From contig JAFGJM010000010.1 in the NCBI GenBank assembly GCA_016929095.1, positions 62,001 to 126,000 of the forward strand: DNA of 64,000 nt, read 5' to 3'. Positions 8,519 to 16,148 of this stretch are shown one piece after another. The notes beneath the pieces were generated by a model. That model was not told the origin of the DNA. It was given only the letters and a program-made list of their open reading frames with translations, and searched no databases. The stretch comes from Anaerolineales bacterium. Its GTDB lineage: Bacteria > Chloroflexota > Anaerolineae > Anaerolineales > UBA4823. The position numbers and the translations under genes are program-made. Position 1 is the stretch's first letter; the number at the start of each line of letters is the position of its first letter.

Positions 8519-9118
8519 TTATTTTCCTTCAGCCTTTAAAATTGCCTGCGTTGCTAGATGAGCTACCAATAGAAGGATATCCAGATCGCTTTCTTTGAAC
8601 GGTGTTCCGCTGGTCGTGTTGACCACTTCGATCACACCTACCACGCGGTCTTTTTCGCAAAGCGGCACACTGATCACGGAAATGGTTTGAAAACCGGTCA
8701 CCTGGTCTACCTGGGGGGTGAAGAGCGGTTCGTAGCGCACATCGGGAACAAGCTTTGGAGAGTTATTCATGGCTACCCAGCCGGCAATCCCCTCTCCGAC
8801 CGGCAAGCGGTATCCGGTCAGTTTTTCCTTGCTGGCGCCGATCACCTGAACGAAAACTAATTCCTTGCTTTCTTCATCGAAAAGCATCAGCGAGCCATCT
8901 CTTGAATCGACCGCTTTCAGAGCGGCTGAAAGGATTTTATTCAAAAGCAATTGGGGATTGGTTTCCGGGGTGGTTTTTTCCAGACTCTGCAATAATGTGA
9001 TCAAAGAATGGATCACCTGGCGCAAGTCCAACAACTCGTCGCGCAAGTCTTGATTTTCTTCCTTGAGCCGGGAATTCTCTGCACGTAATGTGTGGGTCAG
9101 ATCAACAAAATTTGTCAT
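8519..9118 (-). CDS. GAF-domain protein with N-terminal coiled coil
   Basis: 199 residues. Residues 8-50 form a heptad-like coiled coil (ENSRLKEENQDLRDELLDLRQ); residues about 55-195 form a GAF domain (DGSLMLFDEESKELVFVQVIG, GEGIAGWVAMN, SVISVPLCEKDRVVGVIEVVN). There is no kinase, cyclase or HTH output, so it is likely a dimeric small-molecule or redox sensing module acting on a partner. A GGAGG site precedes the start. It is upstream of, and on the same strand as, the pheST T-box promoter, but transcriptionally separate. Confidence 0.88.
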   Translation of the reverse strand: MTNFVDLTHTLRAENSRLKEENQDLRDELLDLRQVIHSLITLLQSLEKTTPETNPQLLLNKILSAALKAVDSRDGSLMLFDEESKELVFVQVIGASKEKLTGYRLPVGEGIAGWVAMNNSPKLVPDVRYEPLFTPQVDQVTGFQTISVISVPLCEKDRVVGVIEVVNTTSGTPFKESDLDILLLVAHLATQAILKAEGK

Positions 9119-9152
9119 CGTTCCTCCCGAAAGGGCTGCAATGGGAGTATGG

Positions 9153-9845
9153 CTATGAACCGGGTGATGCGTTTCCTAAAAGCGCTTTCAGCCGTGGATG
9201 ACTGGCGTATGCCCCATGATACGAGGGCGGCAGCATGGCGGCAATAGCGCACATGATTTCGTCGGTGTTGTGCGCCAGTTGATCGGAACGATCCTGATGC
9301 GCCACCGATGGGAGATAAAGTGGATCTCCAATTTGTAAAAAGATGTGTGGTCGTTGAAAGCGCCTTATCTTTTGCATGGCATCTTCGCTGCCGTAAACGG
9401 CTACCGGAACGACAGGCACCTGGGCTTTGTCTGCCAGGTATGCCACGCCGTTTTTAGCGGGTATCAGTTTTCCTGTTTGGCTGCGGGTGCCTTCGGGGGC
9501 GATGCCTAACACACCGCCGGATTTCAGGTAATTGCGCGCCGCCCGCATGGCGCGGAAATCTGATTCTTCTCGGTGCAGCCAGATGCCTTGTACCCGGTCT
9601 ACCAGCCAACGGATCCAAAATACTTTTAAATATTTATCCGCCACCAATGCGGTGAGATCGTCGCGCTTTACAAAGGCGAATACCAGAGCGGAGTCCAGGC
9701 GACTGAAATGATTGACGGCGATGATACAACCGCCCGTAGCCGGAATTTTTTCTAAGCCATTTACCTCAACACGCGCCAGGATTTTCAATAAAAGGCGGAT
9801 GATGGTGCGTAAGGTACGGCGGACAAATAGATCTTTTTGTTTCAT
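9153..9845 (-). CDS. plsC: 1-acyl-sn-glycerol-3-phosphate acyltransferase (PlsC family)
   Basis: 230 residues with the acyltransferase block I NHFSRLD (HX4D, near residue 45) that holds the catalytic His/Asp, and block III PEGTRSQTGKL (near residue 120) that binds the glycerol phosphate. It would transfer the second acyl chain to make phosphatidic acid at the membrane. I use the ATG at 9845; a GTG two codons upstream is also open. It is 34 bp upstream of the GAF gene and could share its transcript. Confidence 0.9.
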   Translation of the reverse strand: MKQKDLFVRRTLRTIIRLLLKILARVEVNGLEKIPATGGCIIAVNHFSRLDSALVFAFVKRDDLTALVADKYLKVFWIRWLVDRVQGIWLHREESDFRAMRAARNYLKSGGVLGIAPEGTRSQTGKLIPAKNGVAYLADKAQVPVVPVAVYGSEDAMQKIRRFQRPHIFLQIGDPLYLPSVAHQDRSDQLAHNTDEIMCAIAAMLPPSYHGAYASHPRLKALLGNASPGS

Positions 9846-9942
9846 AAACACATCTTTTGTATATTATATAATGAAGTTCTTGGTGGTGTACTATATTAAT
9901 AATAAATTTGTTATTATTCTAGATACCCGACAGTTTACACCT

Positions 9943-10070
9943 TGGTATTGCGAGGAGCCCGCCAGGGCGACGATCGCGCAGCATCCCTTTAGGGGAACAA
10001 TCTTCCGGAAAATGACTATTATTTATTGATATCTATATTGCTTCACTCGTTCTTCGCTCGCAATGACAGT
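9943..10070. repeat. MITE-like repeat with TTGCGAGGAGC / CGCTCGCAATGAC ends
   Basis: The ATTGCGAG at 9947-9954 is inverted at 10057-10064 (CTCGCAAT) and the inner sequence has the GCCAGGGCGACGATCGCGCAGC / TTGCTTCACTCGTTCTTC wording of a widespread dispersed bacterial repeat. It fills most of the 9852-10118 gap. No coding capacity. Confidence 0.6.
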
Positions 10071-10118
10071 TCGTGAATAACTGTCAGGTGGTTAGTTATT
10101 GTTTAGCAATTTGATTAT

Positions 10119-10535
10119 CTAATTTTTAATTCTCTTTTTCAAGATCATCCGATTTCCGGTTTGCGGTGAGTATTCATAGTGCACAGAATCCATCAATTTT
10201 TTCATCAGGTAATAACCGGCGCCATGTTCTTCTAGTTCTTCTAATGTTGCATTGAACTGAGGAGGCGGCACGTCGGCTGGGTTAAAGGGTTTCCCTTGAT
10301 CGCGTAGTTCGATTTTCAGGCAATCGGTTTCAACTTGTACCGAAATTTCCATTTCACCCTTGTGTTCCCCGCCGTACGCATGATCGATAATATTGCAGCA
10401 TGCCTCATCCACAGCCAGCTTGACGGCATATACATCGCGGGTATCCAATCCCGCTTCTTTGATTGATTGCTCGATAAAAGAACTGATTTCAGCCAGGCTT
10501 TTATAATTGCCCGGAAACACGCGCGTTCTTTGCAT
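10119..10535 (-). CDS. Anti-sigma factor serine kinase (RsbW/SpoIIAB-type ATPase)
   Basis: 138 residues, HATPase_c fold of the GHKL family. The N-box EACCNIIDHAYGG (about 48-60) binds Mg-ATP, and DQGKPFNPADVPPP is the G1-like box. Such kinases bind an anti-anti-sigma STAS protein and phosphorylate its serine, or hold a sigma factor. The STAS gene lies directly upstream on the same strand. No sigma factor or phosphatase gene is in the window, so the target is not visible. Confidence 0.9.
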   Translation of the reverse strand: MQRTRVFPGNYKSLAEISSFIEQSIKEAGLDTRDVYAVKLAVDEACCNIIDHAYGGEHKGEMEISVQVETDCLKIELRDQGKPFNPADVPPPQFNATLEELEEHGAGYYLMKKLMDSVHYEYSPQTGNRMILKKRIKN

Positions 10536-10657
10536 ACCAATACTTCTTTAATAATAGGGCAGAGAGATCGCAGTCTTCTTCATTGCGGGCGATGATCAAT
10601 GGTCGTTATTCGAATCAATATGATGACTCTGCCCGTGTTCACATCTAAGGTTAACGA

Positions 10658-10993
10658 TTAAAAACTGCCAACAGCCGCAGTTAAATCATCGAATATTTGA
10701 AAATATGTGCCCAACCCCACCAGGTTTAAAGATTCCTGTATTTCCTTATGGATGTTCACTAATACCAGCTCGCCCCGTTTGTAGCGCTTACATTTCTTCT
10801 GGGTATCGATCAATACCCACCAGCCTTTACTTGAAACAAAGCTGATATCTTTCATATCAAACACAATTTTAAAACGCCCCGCTTCTGTGATCGAATCGAG
10901 CGCTTCTGCCAGGCTGGGGGCGGTATTACTGTCCACTCTCCCGGCTGCTTTAACCACATCGCATCGTTTATATTGCGTGATCGAGACTTCCAT
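10658..10993 (-). CDS. STAS-domain anti-anti-sigma factor (RsbV/SpoIIAA-like)
   Basis: 111 residues with the STAS strand-helix layout: ITQYKRCDVVKAAGRVDS, then FDMKDISFVSSKGWWVLID, in which Ser54/Ser55 occupy the usual phosphorylation position. An AGGAG site precedes the start. Phosphorylation by the RsbW-type kinase downstream would control partner switching. The G-W-W after SSK replaces the more common SAGLR. Confidence 0.9.
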   Translation of the reverse strand: MEVSITQYKRCDVVKAAGRVDSNTAPSLAEALDSITEAGRFKIVFDMKDISFVSSKGWWVLIDTQKKCKRYKRGELVLVNIHKEIQESLNLVGLGTYFQIFDDLTAAVGSF

Positions 10994-11108
10994 CGGTCGT
11001 TCTCCTGTCTGACTGGTAATACGGATTGGAATTGGCTGATTATATCATGAGTGATTGGGCACAAACTACCTCTTGCCCTCCCTGCTTACCTGTGGCACAA
11101 TATCAGGT

Positions 11109-11462
11109 ATGGCGCGCTGGATTGGTTTCATTATTACATTGGGGTTAGGCGCTACCCTGGGGCTATTATATGGTTGGGTGATCGACCCGATCAAATATGT
11201 TAATACAGCTCCGGAGACCTTACGCATCGATTATAAAAGCGATTATGTATTAATGGTCGCTGAAGTGTACAAAGCAGAAAGCGACCTGCCTACAGCCGTA
11301 GGTAGATTGACCCTGCTGGGCGAATCCAATCCAACCGAGATTGTCCACCGGGCAATTTTGTTTGCCGAGGAACAAAATTACGCCGATGCAGACCTTGCCT
11401 TGATGAGGACTTTGGAAAACGACCTGCAAGCCTGGTATCCTCTGGGGGAGGATAATCCGTAA
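11109..11462 (+). CDS. Small membrane-anchored protein, first of a tandem paralogous pair
   Basis: 117 residues with one N-terminal membrane helix (IGFIITLGLGATLGLLYGW) followed by VIDPIKYVNTAPETLRIDYKSDYVLMVAEVY and a helical soluble part. The same block, VQPVRYVNTAPSSLANEYKDNYRALIAAAY, occurs in the next gene. The helical stretch (ESDLPTAVGRLTLLGES) looks like a short tetratricopeptide-like hairpin. Its stop codon overlaps the next start as TAATG, so the two are translationally coupled. Family seen in Anaerolineae-type genomes; function unknown. Confidence 0.8.
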   Translation: MARWIGFIITLGLGATLGLLYGWVIDPIKYVNTAPETLRIDYKSDYVLMVAEVYKAESDLPTAVGRLTLLGESNPTEIVHRAILFAEEQNYADADLALMRTLENDLQAWYPLGEDNP

Positions 11463-12316
11463 TGGTGGAAAAACGAGGCTCGTGGTATTTGCTTACCGGG
11501 CTGGTGCTGGGGGGGATTGCCGGATTGCTGTTTTCTTGGATGGTACAGCCGGTGCGGTACGTCAATACGGCGCCGTCTTCCCTCGCCAATGAGTATAAAG
11601 ACAATTACCGCGCCCTGATCGCAGCGGCATATATGGCAAATAACGATCTGGTGCGTGCTCAGGCGCGCCTGGGGCTGCTTAAAGACGCCAATATCTACCA
11701 GGCAGTTGCAGAGCAAGCGCAGCGCAGCATGGCGCAAGGGAATTTGCCGCAAGAAGCGCGCGCCCTGGGCGTGTTGGCGATGGATTTAAACCAGGCTTTA
11801 AGCGGCGCTCCCATAGGGGTAGCATATACGGCAACCGCGCCTGTTCCCAGCCAGACGCCAATGAGTAATCAGCCGGTTTCTTCCAATCCGTTACCCGGTG
11901 AATCGGCTTTTTCATTGGGCACCCCCCAGGGCACTCTGACCGATACTATGGCGGCAGGTGGCTTGGCTGTAGCGCCCACGGCAACCGCCGGCGCACTGTT
12001 TGTCTTAAAAACCCGCCAATTAATGTGTGATGAAGATTTCGGCGCGCCGCTCATCCAGATCATCGCGTTGAATGCGGCCGGTCAGCCGGTGCCCGGACTT
12101 GAAATCATCATCAATTGGGAGGGCGGTGAGAACCACTTCTTTACCGGGTTGAAACCCGAACTGGGCCTTGGGTACGCCGATTATTCGATGGAAAGTGATG
12201 TCACTTATTCGTTAAAGCTGGCTGAAGGGGGAAAGGCCGTGACCGACCTGGCTGCCACTCGCTGTGAGAACACCGAGCAATGGGGCGTTTGGCGGCTTGA
12301 ATTCGTGCAGCCCTGA
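11462..12316 (+). CDS. Membrane-anchored protein, second tandem paralog with extra C-terminal domain
   Basis: 284 residues: N-terminal membrane helix (about 9-28), the shared YVNTAP helical block (about 35-105), a Pro/Thr/Ser linker (about 120-165) and a C-terminal beta-rich domain (about 180-284, FVLKTRQLMCDEDFGAPLIQI, EIIINWEGGENHFFTGLKPE) that resembles a carboxypeptidase-regulatory or Ig-like fold. The two Cys could form a disulphide outside the cell. Convergent with recD2, 21 bp away. Confidence 0.8.
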   Translation: MVEKRGSWYLLTGLVLGGIAGLLFSWMVQPVRYVNTAPSSLANEYKDNYRALIAAAYMANNDLVRAQARLGLLKDANIYQAVAEQAQRSMAQGNLPQEARALGVLAMDLNQALSGAPIGVAYTATAPVPSQTPMSNQPVSSNPLPGESAFSLGTPQGTLTDTMAAGGLAVAPTATAGALFVLKTRQLMCDEDFGAPLIQIIALNAAGQPVPGLEIIINWEGGENHFFTGLKPELGLGYADYSMESDVTYSLKLAEGGKAVTDLAATRCENTEQWGVWRLEFVQP

Positions 12317-12337
12317 CAGGCTTCTTCTACTTACAGG

Positions 12338-14605
12338 TTATCGCTCCCTCAACCTCATATCCAGAGCGGTATTGCGGTGCATCACCTTGTCGTTGTGTAC
12401 GGCGATAGCAATGGCGCGCTTATTGCCGATCAATACGCATAATTGTTTCGCCCGTGTAATAGCCGTGTACAGCAGGTTGCGCTGCAGCATCATATAATGG
12501 GCGGTGATTATCGGTAATACGATAGCCGGGAACTCTGAGCCTTGCGATTTGTGCACCGAAACAGCATAAGCCAGGGTGAGCTGGTCTGTCTCGCTCCATT
12601 CATATTCCACTTTTCTGCCATAGAATTCTGCCCAAATCTTTTGTTCCACCGTATCCATATCCACCAAAAAACCGATATCGCCGTTATACACATCTTTATC
12701 GTAGTTATTCTGGATTTGCATGACTTTATCCCCCAGGCGGAATACCTGCCCGAAAAGAGCCTTTTCGGGTTTGCGGGGAGAAGCCGGATTCAGCGTATCC
12801 TGCAGGCGTTTATTTAGCGCATCCACACCGGCTGCGCCGCGGTACATCGGCGCCAGCGCCTGCACCTGACGTAGCGGGTCCAGGCCGAATTTCTTGGGGA
12901 TGCGCTCGCACACTACCTCCTGAACCCATTGAGCCGCGTCTTCCGGTTTTTCCGCCGGGAAGAGGAAAAAATCACGGCTGTCTTCCAGGAAAATGGGTAA
13001 TTGACCCTGGTTGATGCGGTGGGCATTGGTGATAATATGCGACCCGGCTGATTGGCGGAAGATGACATTCAAGCGGGTCACCGGAGCAATACCACTGGCG
13101 ATCATATCGCGCAGTACATCACCGGCGCCCACGGCTGGCAATTGGTCTACATCACCCACCAATAGCAGATGTGTTCCCGGTCGAATCGCTTGCGCCAGAT
13201 GATATGCCAGTTGCACATCGAGCATGGAAGCCTCATCGACCACTAAAAAATCCACATTCAAGGGGTTTTCATCGTTATGCTTAAAACCTTGTCCCGGCTT
13301 GAACCCCAGCATACGATGGATAGTACTGGCGGAACGCTCGGTGGCTTCCGATAAACGCCGGGCAGCCCGGCCGGTAGGAGAAGCCAGAGCAACCCGTTTA
13401 TGCCCCAATTCCAGCGCTGCGATCAGAGCTTTTAAGCAGGTGGTTTTCCCTGTGCCGGGTCCGCCGGTGAGGATGCTCACCGGTTGACTTAACGTAGTGC
13501 GAATGGCGCCGCGTTGTTCTTCCGAAAGGGATGGATCGAGGGTGATAAACGAGGGCGGCATATCGCTTAATCGGGTGGGCATTGCCATGGCTAATTGCCG
13601 GATTTTGTTTCCCAGGCCTGTTTCGCAATGATAGAGTGATGCCAGGTAGATGACCGGGGAGCCGTATGGAGGAGTGGGTTCTTTGATGGATTTTGAATTG
13701 CCCTCATCCTCTCCCCTGCCCCCCTCCTTCTCCCAATTTTGGGAGAAGGAGGGGGGAGTGAAGGGAGTGGTTGAGGGTAATACTTCCTGTTTCACCCGCC
13801 CATCTTCCGCCAGCCGGTAAATAGCAGGCGATAATAATGCCTCATCTGTCCCCAGTAATTCGGTCGCTTTTTCCACCAGTTCGGGCAATGGCGTGAACAC
13901 ATGCCCATCATCGGTCATTTCGTTCAATGAAAAAATAATGCCTGCTTCTATACGGGAAGGATGGTCAGCTGGTAGCCCCAGCGCCTGGGCGATGCGGTCG
14001 GCAGTCTTGAATCCCACCCCATAGATGTCCCGCGCCAGGCGATAAGGATCGGTGCGCACGATGTTCAATGCCTGCTCGTTATATTGCTTGTATATTTTCA
14101 CAGCCAGGCTGGTGCTGATGCCATAGCTGTGCAAGAAAAGCATGATCTCTTTTACTTGCTTTTGTTCTTCCCAGGCACGGGTAATCATCTCCACTCGTTT
14201 TTGTCCGATATCGGGCACCTGCAATAATTGCTCGGGTTTATTTTCTATAACTTCCAGTGTGCGCACACCAAACTGCCCCACGATCCGTTCTGCCAGGCGT
14301 TTACCAACGCCGTGTACCAATCCGCTGCCTAAATAGCGGCGGATACCTTCCGTGGTGGCTGGTAACGCCTGCTCGCAGGTTTCGACCTGGAATTGCAGTC
14401 CGTGTTTGGGATGATTGATCCATGCGCCGTTCAGGCGTAGAAATTCCCCCGCTGAAATTTCAGGCAAATTTCCAACGATGGTTGCCAGACCTTCCCGATC
14501 GATACCGGGGAATTTTCCCCCTTCGATACGTAAACGCAACACACTATAGCCGTTCTCGGGATTATAGTACGTGATCCGTTCAACCGATCCGGCTAAAGTG
14601 TCCAT
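12338..14605 (-). CDS. recD2: RecD2-type DNA helicase with palindromic-repeat insertion
   Basis: 755 residues, 5'-3' SF1B helicase of the RecD2/YrrC group, which acts without RecBC. N-terminal OB-like region (1-85), helix-hairpin-helix domains (about 90-215), Walker A GGPGTGKTT (about 385), Walker B VVDEASMLD, the beta-hairpin pin region, and C-terminal 2B/2A motifs ending in SVHKSQGSEFPAIVLP. Residues about 275-315 are a foreign, low-complexity stretch (FTPPSFSQNWEKEGGRGEDE) encoded by a palindromic repeat. No Shine-Dalgarno is seen; TATACT lies 9 bp upstream of the ATG, so the mRNA may be leaderless. Confidence 0.95.
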   Translation of the reverse strand: MDTLAGSVERITYYNPENGYSVLRLRIEGGKFPGIDREGLATIVGNLPEISAGEFLRLNGAWINHPKHGLQFQVETCEQALPATTEGIRRYLGSGLVHGVGKRLAERIVGQFGVRTLEVIENKPEQLLQVPDIGQKRVEMITRAWEEQKQVKEIMLFLHSYGISTSLAVKIYKQYNEQALNIVRTDPYRLARDIYGVGFKTADRIAQALGLPADHPSRIEAGIIFSLNEMTDDGHVFTPLPELVEKATELLGTDEALLSPAIYRLAEDGRVKQEVLPSTTPFTPPSFSQNWEKEGGRGEDEGNSKSIKEPTPPYGSPVIYLASLYHCETGLGNKIRQLAMAMPTRLSDMPPSFITLDPSLSEEQRGAIRTTLSQPVSILTGGPGTGKTTCLKALIAALELGHKRVALASPTGRAARRLSEATERSASTIHRMLGFKPGQGFKHNDENPLNVDFLVVDEASMLDVQLAYHLAQAIRPGTHLLLVGDVDQLPAVGAGDVLRDMIASGIAPVTRLNVIFRQSAGSHIITNAHRINQGQLPIFLEDSRDFFLFPAEKPEDAAQWVQEVVCERIPKKFGLDPLRQVQALAPMYRGAAGVDALNKRLQDTLNPASPRKPEKALFGQVFRLGDKVMQIQNNYDKDVYNGDIGFLVDMDTVEQKIWAEFYGRKVEYEWSETDQLTLAYAVSVHKSQGSEFPAIVLPIITAHYMMLQRNLLYTAITRAKQLCVLIGNKRAIAIAVHNDKVMHRNTALDMRLRER
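13701..13776. repeat. Palindromic repeat inserted in frame within recD2
   Basis: Core is a 16-bp perfect stem, CCCCTCCTTCTCCCAA (13721-13736) with its complement at 13739-13754, and a 2-nt loop. Outer sequence CCCTCA / TGAGGG gives a longer imperfect stem. It encodes about 25 residues of the RecD2 linker without breaking the frame. Confidence 0.85.
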
Positions 14606-14680
14606 AAAAACATAAGTATAAAGTGTATAAGTGCTCCGGTGTCGTATGATCCTTTAACCCGTATACACCGGAACACGTCA

Positions 14681-16114
14681 TTAAGGCATCGGGTTCGTTG
14701 TACCCCAATCCACACCCAGGATCAGAGCCATATCAGACTGCTGGGTGGGGTCGTAGCGGCTGTAGATATAGTTGGCGTTTATGCCCATCGTTTCCAGCAG
14801 GAATTTGATGGTGTAGGGTTTACCGGTGTAATCGATGATGGTGGTATTGTTGTATAACGATTCGGCGTTGCCAATCTCGGAAATATTCATGCCCTTTTCT
14901 TTGAGGAAATCGCCGGTTTTAGCTGCCAAACCGGAGGTAGCGCTGCCATTCAAAACCGAAATTCGGGCTGCTTCGATTTTCATCAAATCGGCGGCAGGCA
15001 TATTGGCAGCTACCGGGCTTACCGGCCCGGTTTCGGTGAAGATTTCATCCCGCAACAACCGAATTTGATCGGGCAGGGGTTTAAGGGCGTCCATGCCATC
15101 GGGTGTTTTTACAAAATTTACGTGGGCAGTGCCGATGATGCCGTTTTTTATGTTCCCTTCCGGAATTTGTTGCGCCAGCCATGCCAGGCGGATCACCTGA
15201 TCAAGAGTCAGGTTGGTGTGGATGCCGGAGGAGAGATCTTCATACAGCGTTGGAGCTTTCGAAATCAACATGGGCAATAAATCGAAATCGATCATCCGGT
15301 CGCGGATAGCCATGATCACCTGCTGCTGGCGTTGGGCTCGGTCGAAGTCGCCGCCCTCGGTTTTACGGGCGCGGGCATAAGCCAGGGCAATCTCTCCGGT
15401 TAAAACCTGCCGACCAGGTTTCAATTTTTTAAACGTATCATCGCCCAGCAAATCAACGGTTATCGGTTCGGTAACATCCAGTTTCACGCCGCCGATTTCG
15501 TCGATGAATTTAATGAATGCGCCAAAATCCACCTGTGCGTAGTAATCGATGGGGACGCCGATAAATTCCGCCATTGTTTTCATGGCCAATTCCGGTCCGC
15601 CGCCTGGTAATTCGTAGGCTTCGCCAAGCTGATAAGCGGTGTTGATCTTGCCATAGCTAAATCCGGGGATGCTTACCCACAGGTCTCGCGGTACAGAGAG
15701 CATGCCGGCGGTTTGCGCCAGCGGGTCGATGGTGAATAAGATCATGGTATCGGTGCGTGGAGGGCCTTCACCGGCTTGCCAGTCACGATAGTCCAATCCC
15801 ATTACCAGCAAAGTGACACGGCTGGCGCCGTCCCAGGGTTGGGGTGTGGGACCTTCGGCGCTTTGTAGAGGTGTCTCGGCATTAGTCAGAACCCCTTCTT
15901 CGGTGCTGGGGGTGGGTGTGATATCTATCGCGATGCCGGGAAGGTCCGTCATCTCCCAGGAAGTCACGAAATCGCGCACCGCAATGAACGTCAGGTAAGC
16001 TGTAAGCAGTGCCGCTATTGCAAAAGCACCAACGAGAGCATACATCAGTATGTTTGTTGTTTTAATAGGCGTGTTTTTTGGCTTATTTTCTGGATCCATA
16101 GGTTTTCTTTCCAT
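14681..16114 (-). CDS. LytR-CpsA-Psr (LCP) family protein with LytR_C domain
   Basis: 477 residues from the ATG at 16114 (MERKPMDPENK). One membrane helix (ILMYALVGAFAIAALLTAYL), a Thr/Pro linker, an LCP domain about 115-330 with the conserved GLDYRD, RTDTMILFTIDP and SVPRDLWVSIP motifs whose Arg/Asp residues bind the polyprenyl pyrophosphate, and a C-terminal LytR_C domain (ISVLNGSATSGLAAKTGDFLKEKG). LCP enzymes attach glycopolymers to the cell wall or to other carriers. The start is set by an extended -10 TGTTATAAT 9 bp upstream, which also suggests a very short leader. Confidence 0.93.
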   Translation of the reverse strand: MERKPMDPENKPKNTPIKTTNILMYALVGAFAIAALLTAYLTFIAVRDFVTSWEMTDLPGIAIDITPTPSTEEGVLTNAETPLQSAEGPTPQPWDGASRVTLLVMGLDYRDWQAGEGPPRTDTMILFTIDPLAQTAGMLSVPRDLWVSIPGFSYGKINTAYQLGEAYELPGGGPELAMKTMAEFIGVPIDYYAQVDFGAFIKFIDEIGGVKLDVTEPITVDLLGDDTFKKLKPGRQVLTGEIALAYARARKTEGGDFDRAQRQQQVIMAIRDRMIDFDLLPMLISKAPTLYEDLSSGIHTNLTLDQVIRLAWLAQQIPEGNIKNGIIGTAHVNFVKTPDGMDALKPLPDQIRLLRDEIFTETGPVSPVAANMPAADLMKIEAARISVLNGSATSGLAAKTGDFLKEKGMNISEIGNAESLYNNTTIIDYTGKPYTIKFLLETMGINANYIYSRYDPTQQSDMALILGVDWGTTNPMP

Positions 16115-16123
16115 AACGGCGCG

Positions 16124-16141
16124 ATTATAACACGGTATAAT
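16124..16141. promoter_or_regulatory. Back-to-back -10 elements for LCP and ABC-F genes
   Basis: TATAAT on the minus strand (16129-16124, extended by TG) lies 9 bp from the LCP ATG, and TATAAT on the plus strand (16136-16141) lies 7 bp from the ABC-F ATG. The spacing implies that transcription begins at or within two bases of each start codon. No good -35 is visible on either side and neither gene has a Shine-Dalgarno. Confidence 0.7.
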
Positions 16142-16148
16142 CGGTCTC

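Noticed and set aside
9943..10070. Insertion sequence
   Set aside because: Inverted ends are present but the element is about 130 bp with no transposase frame; kept as a repeat.
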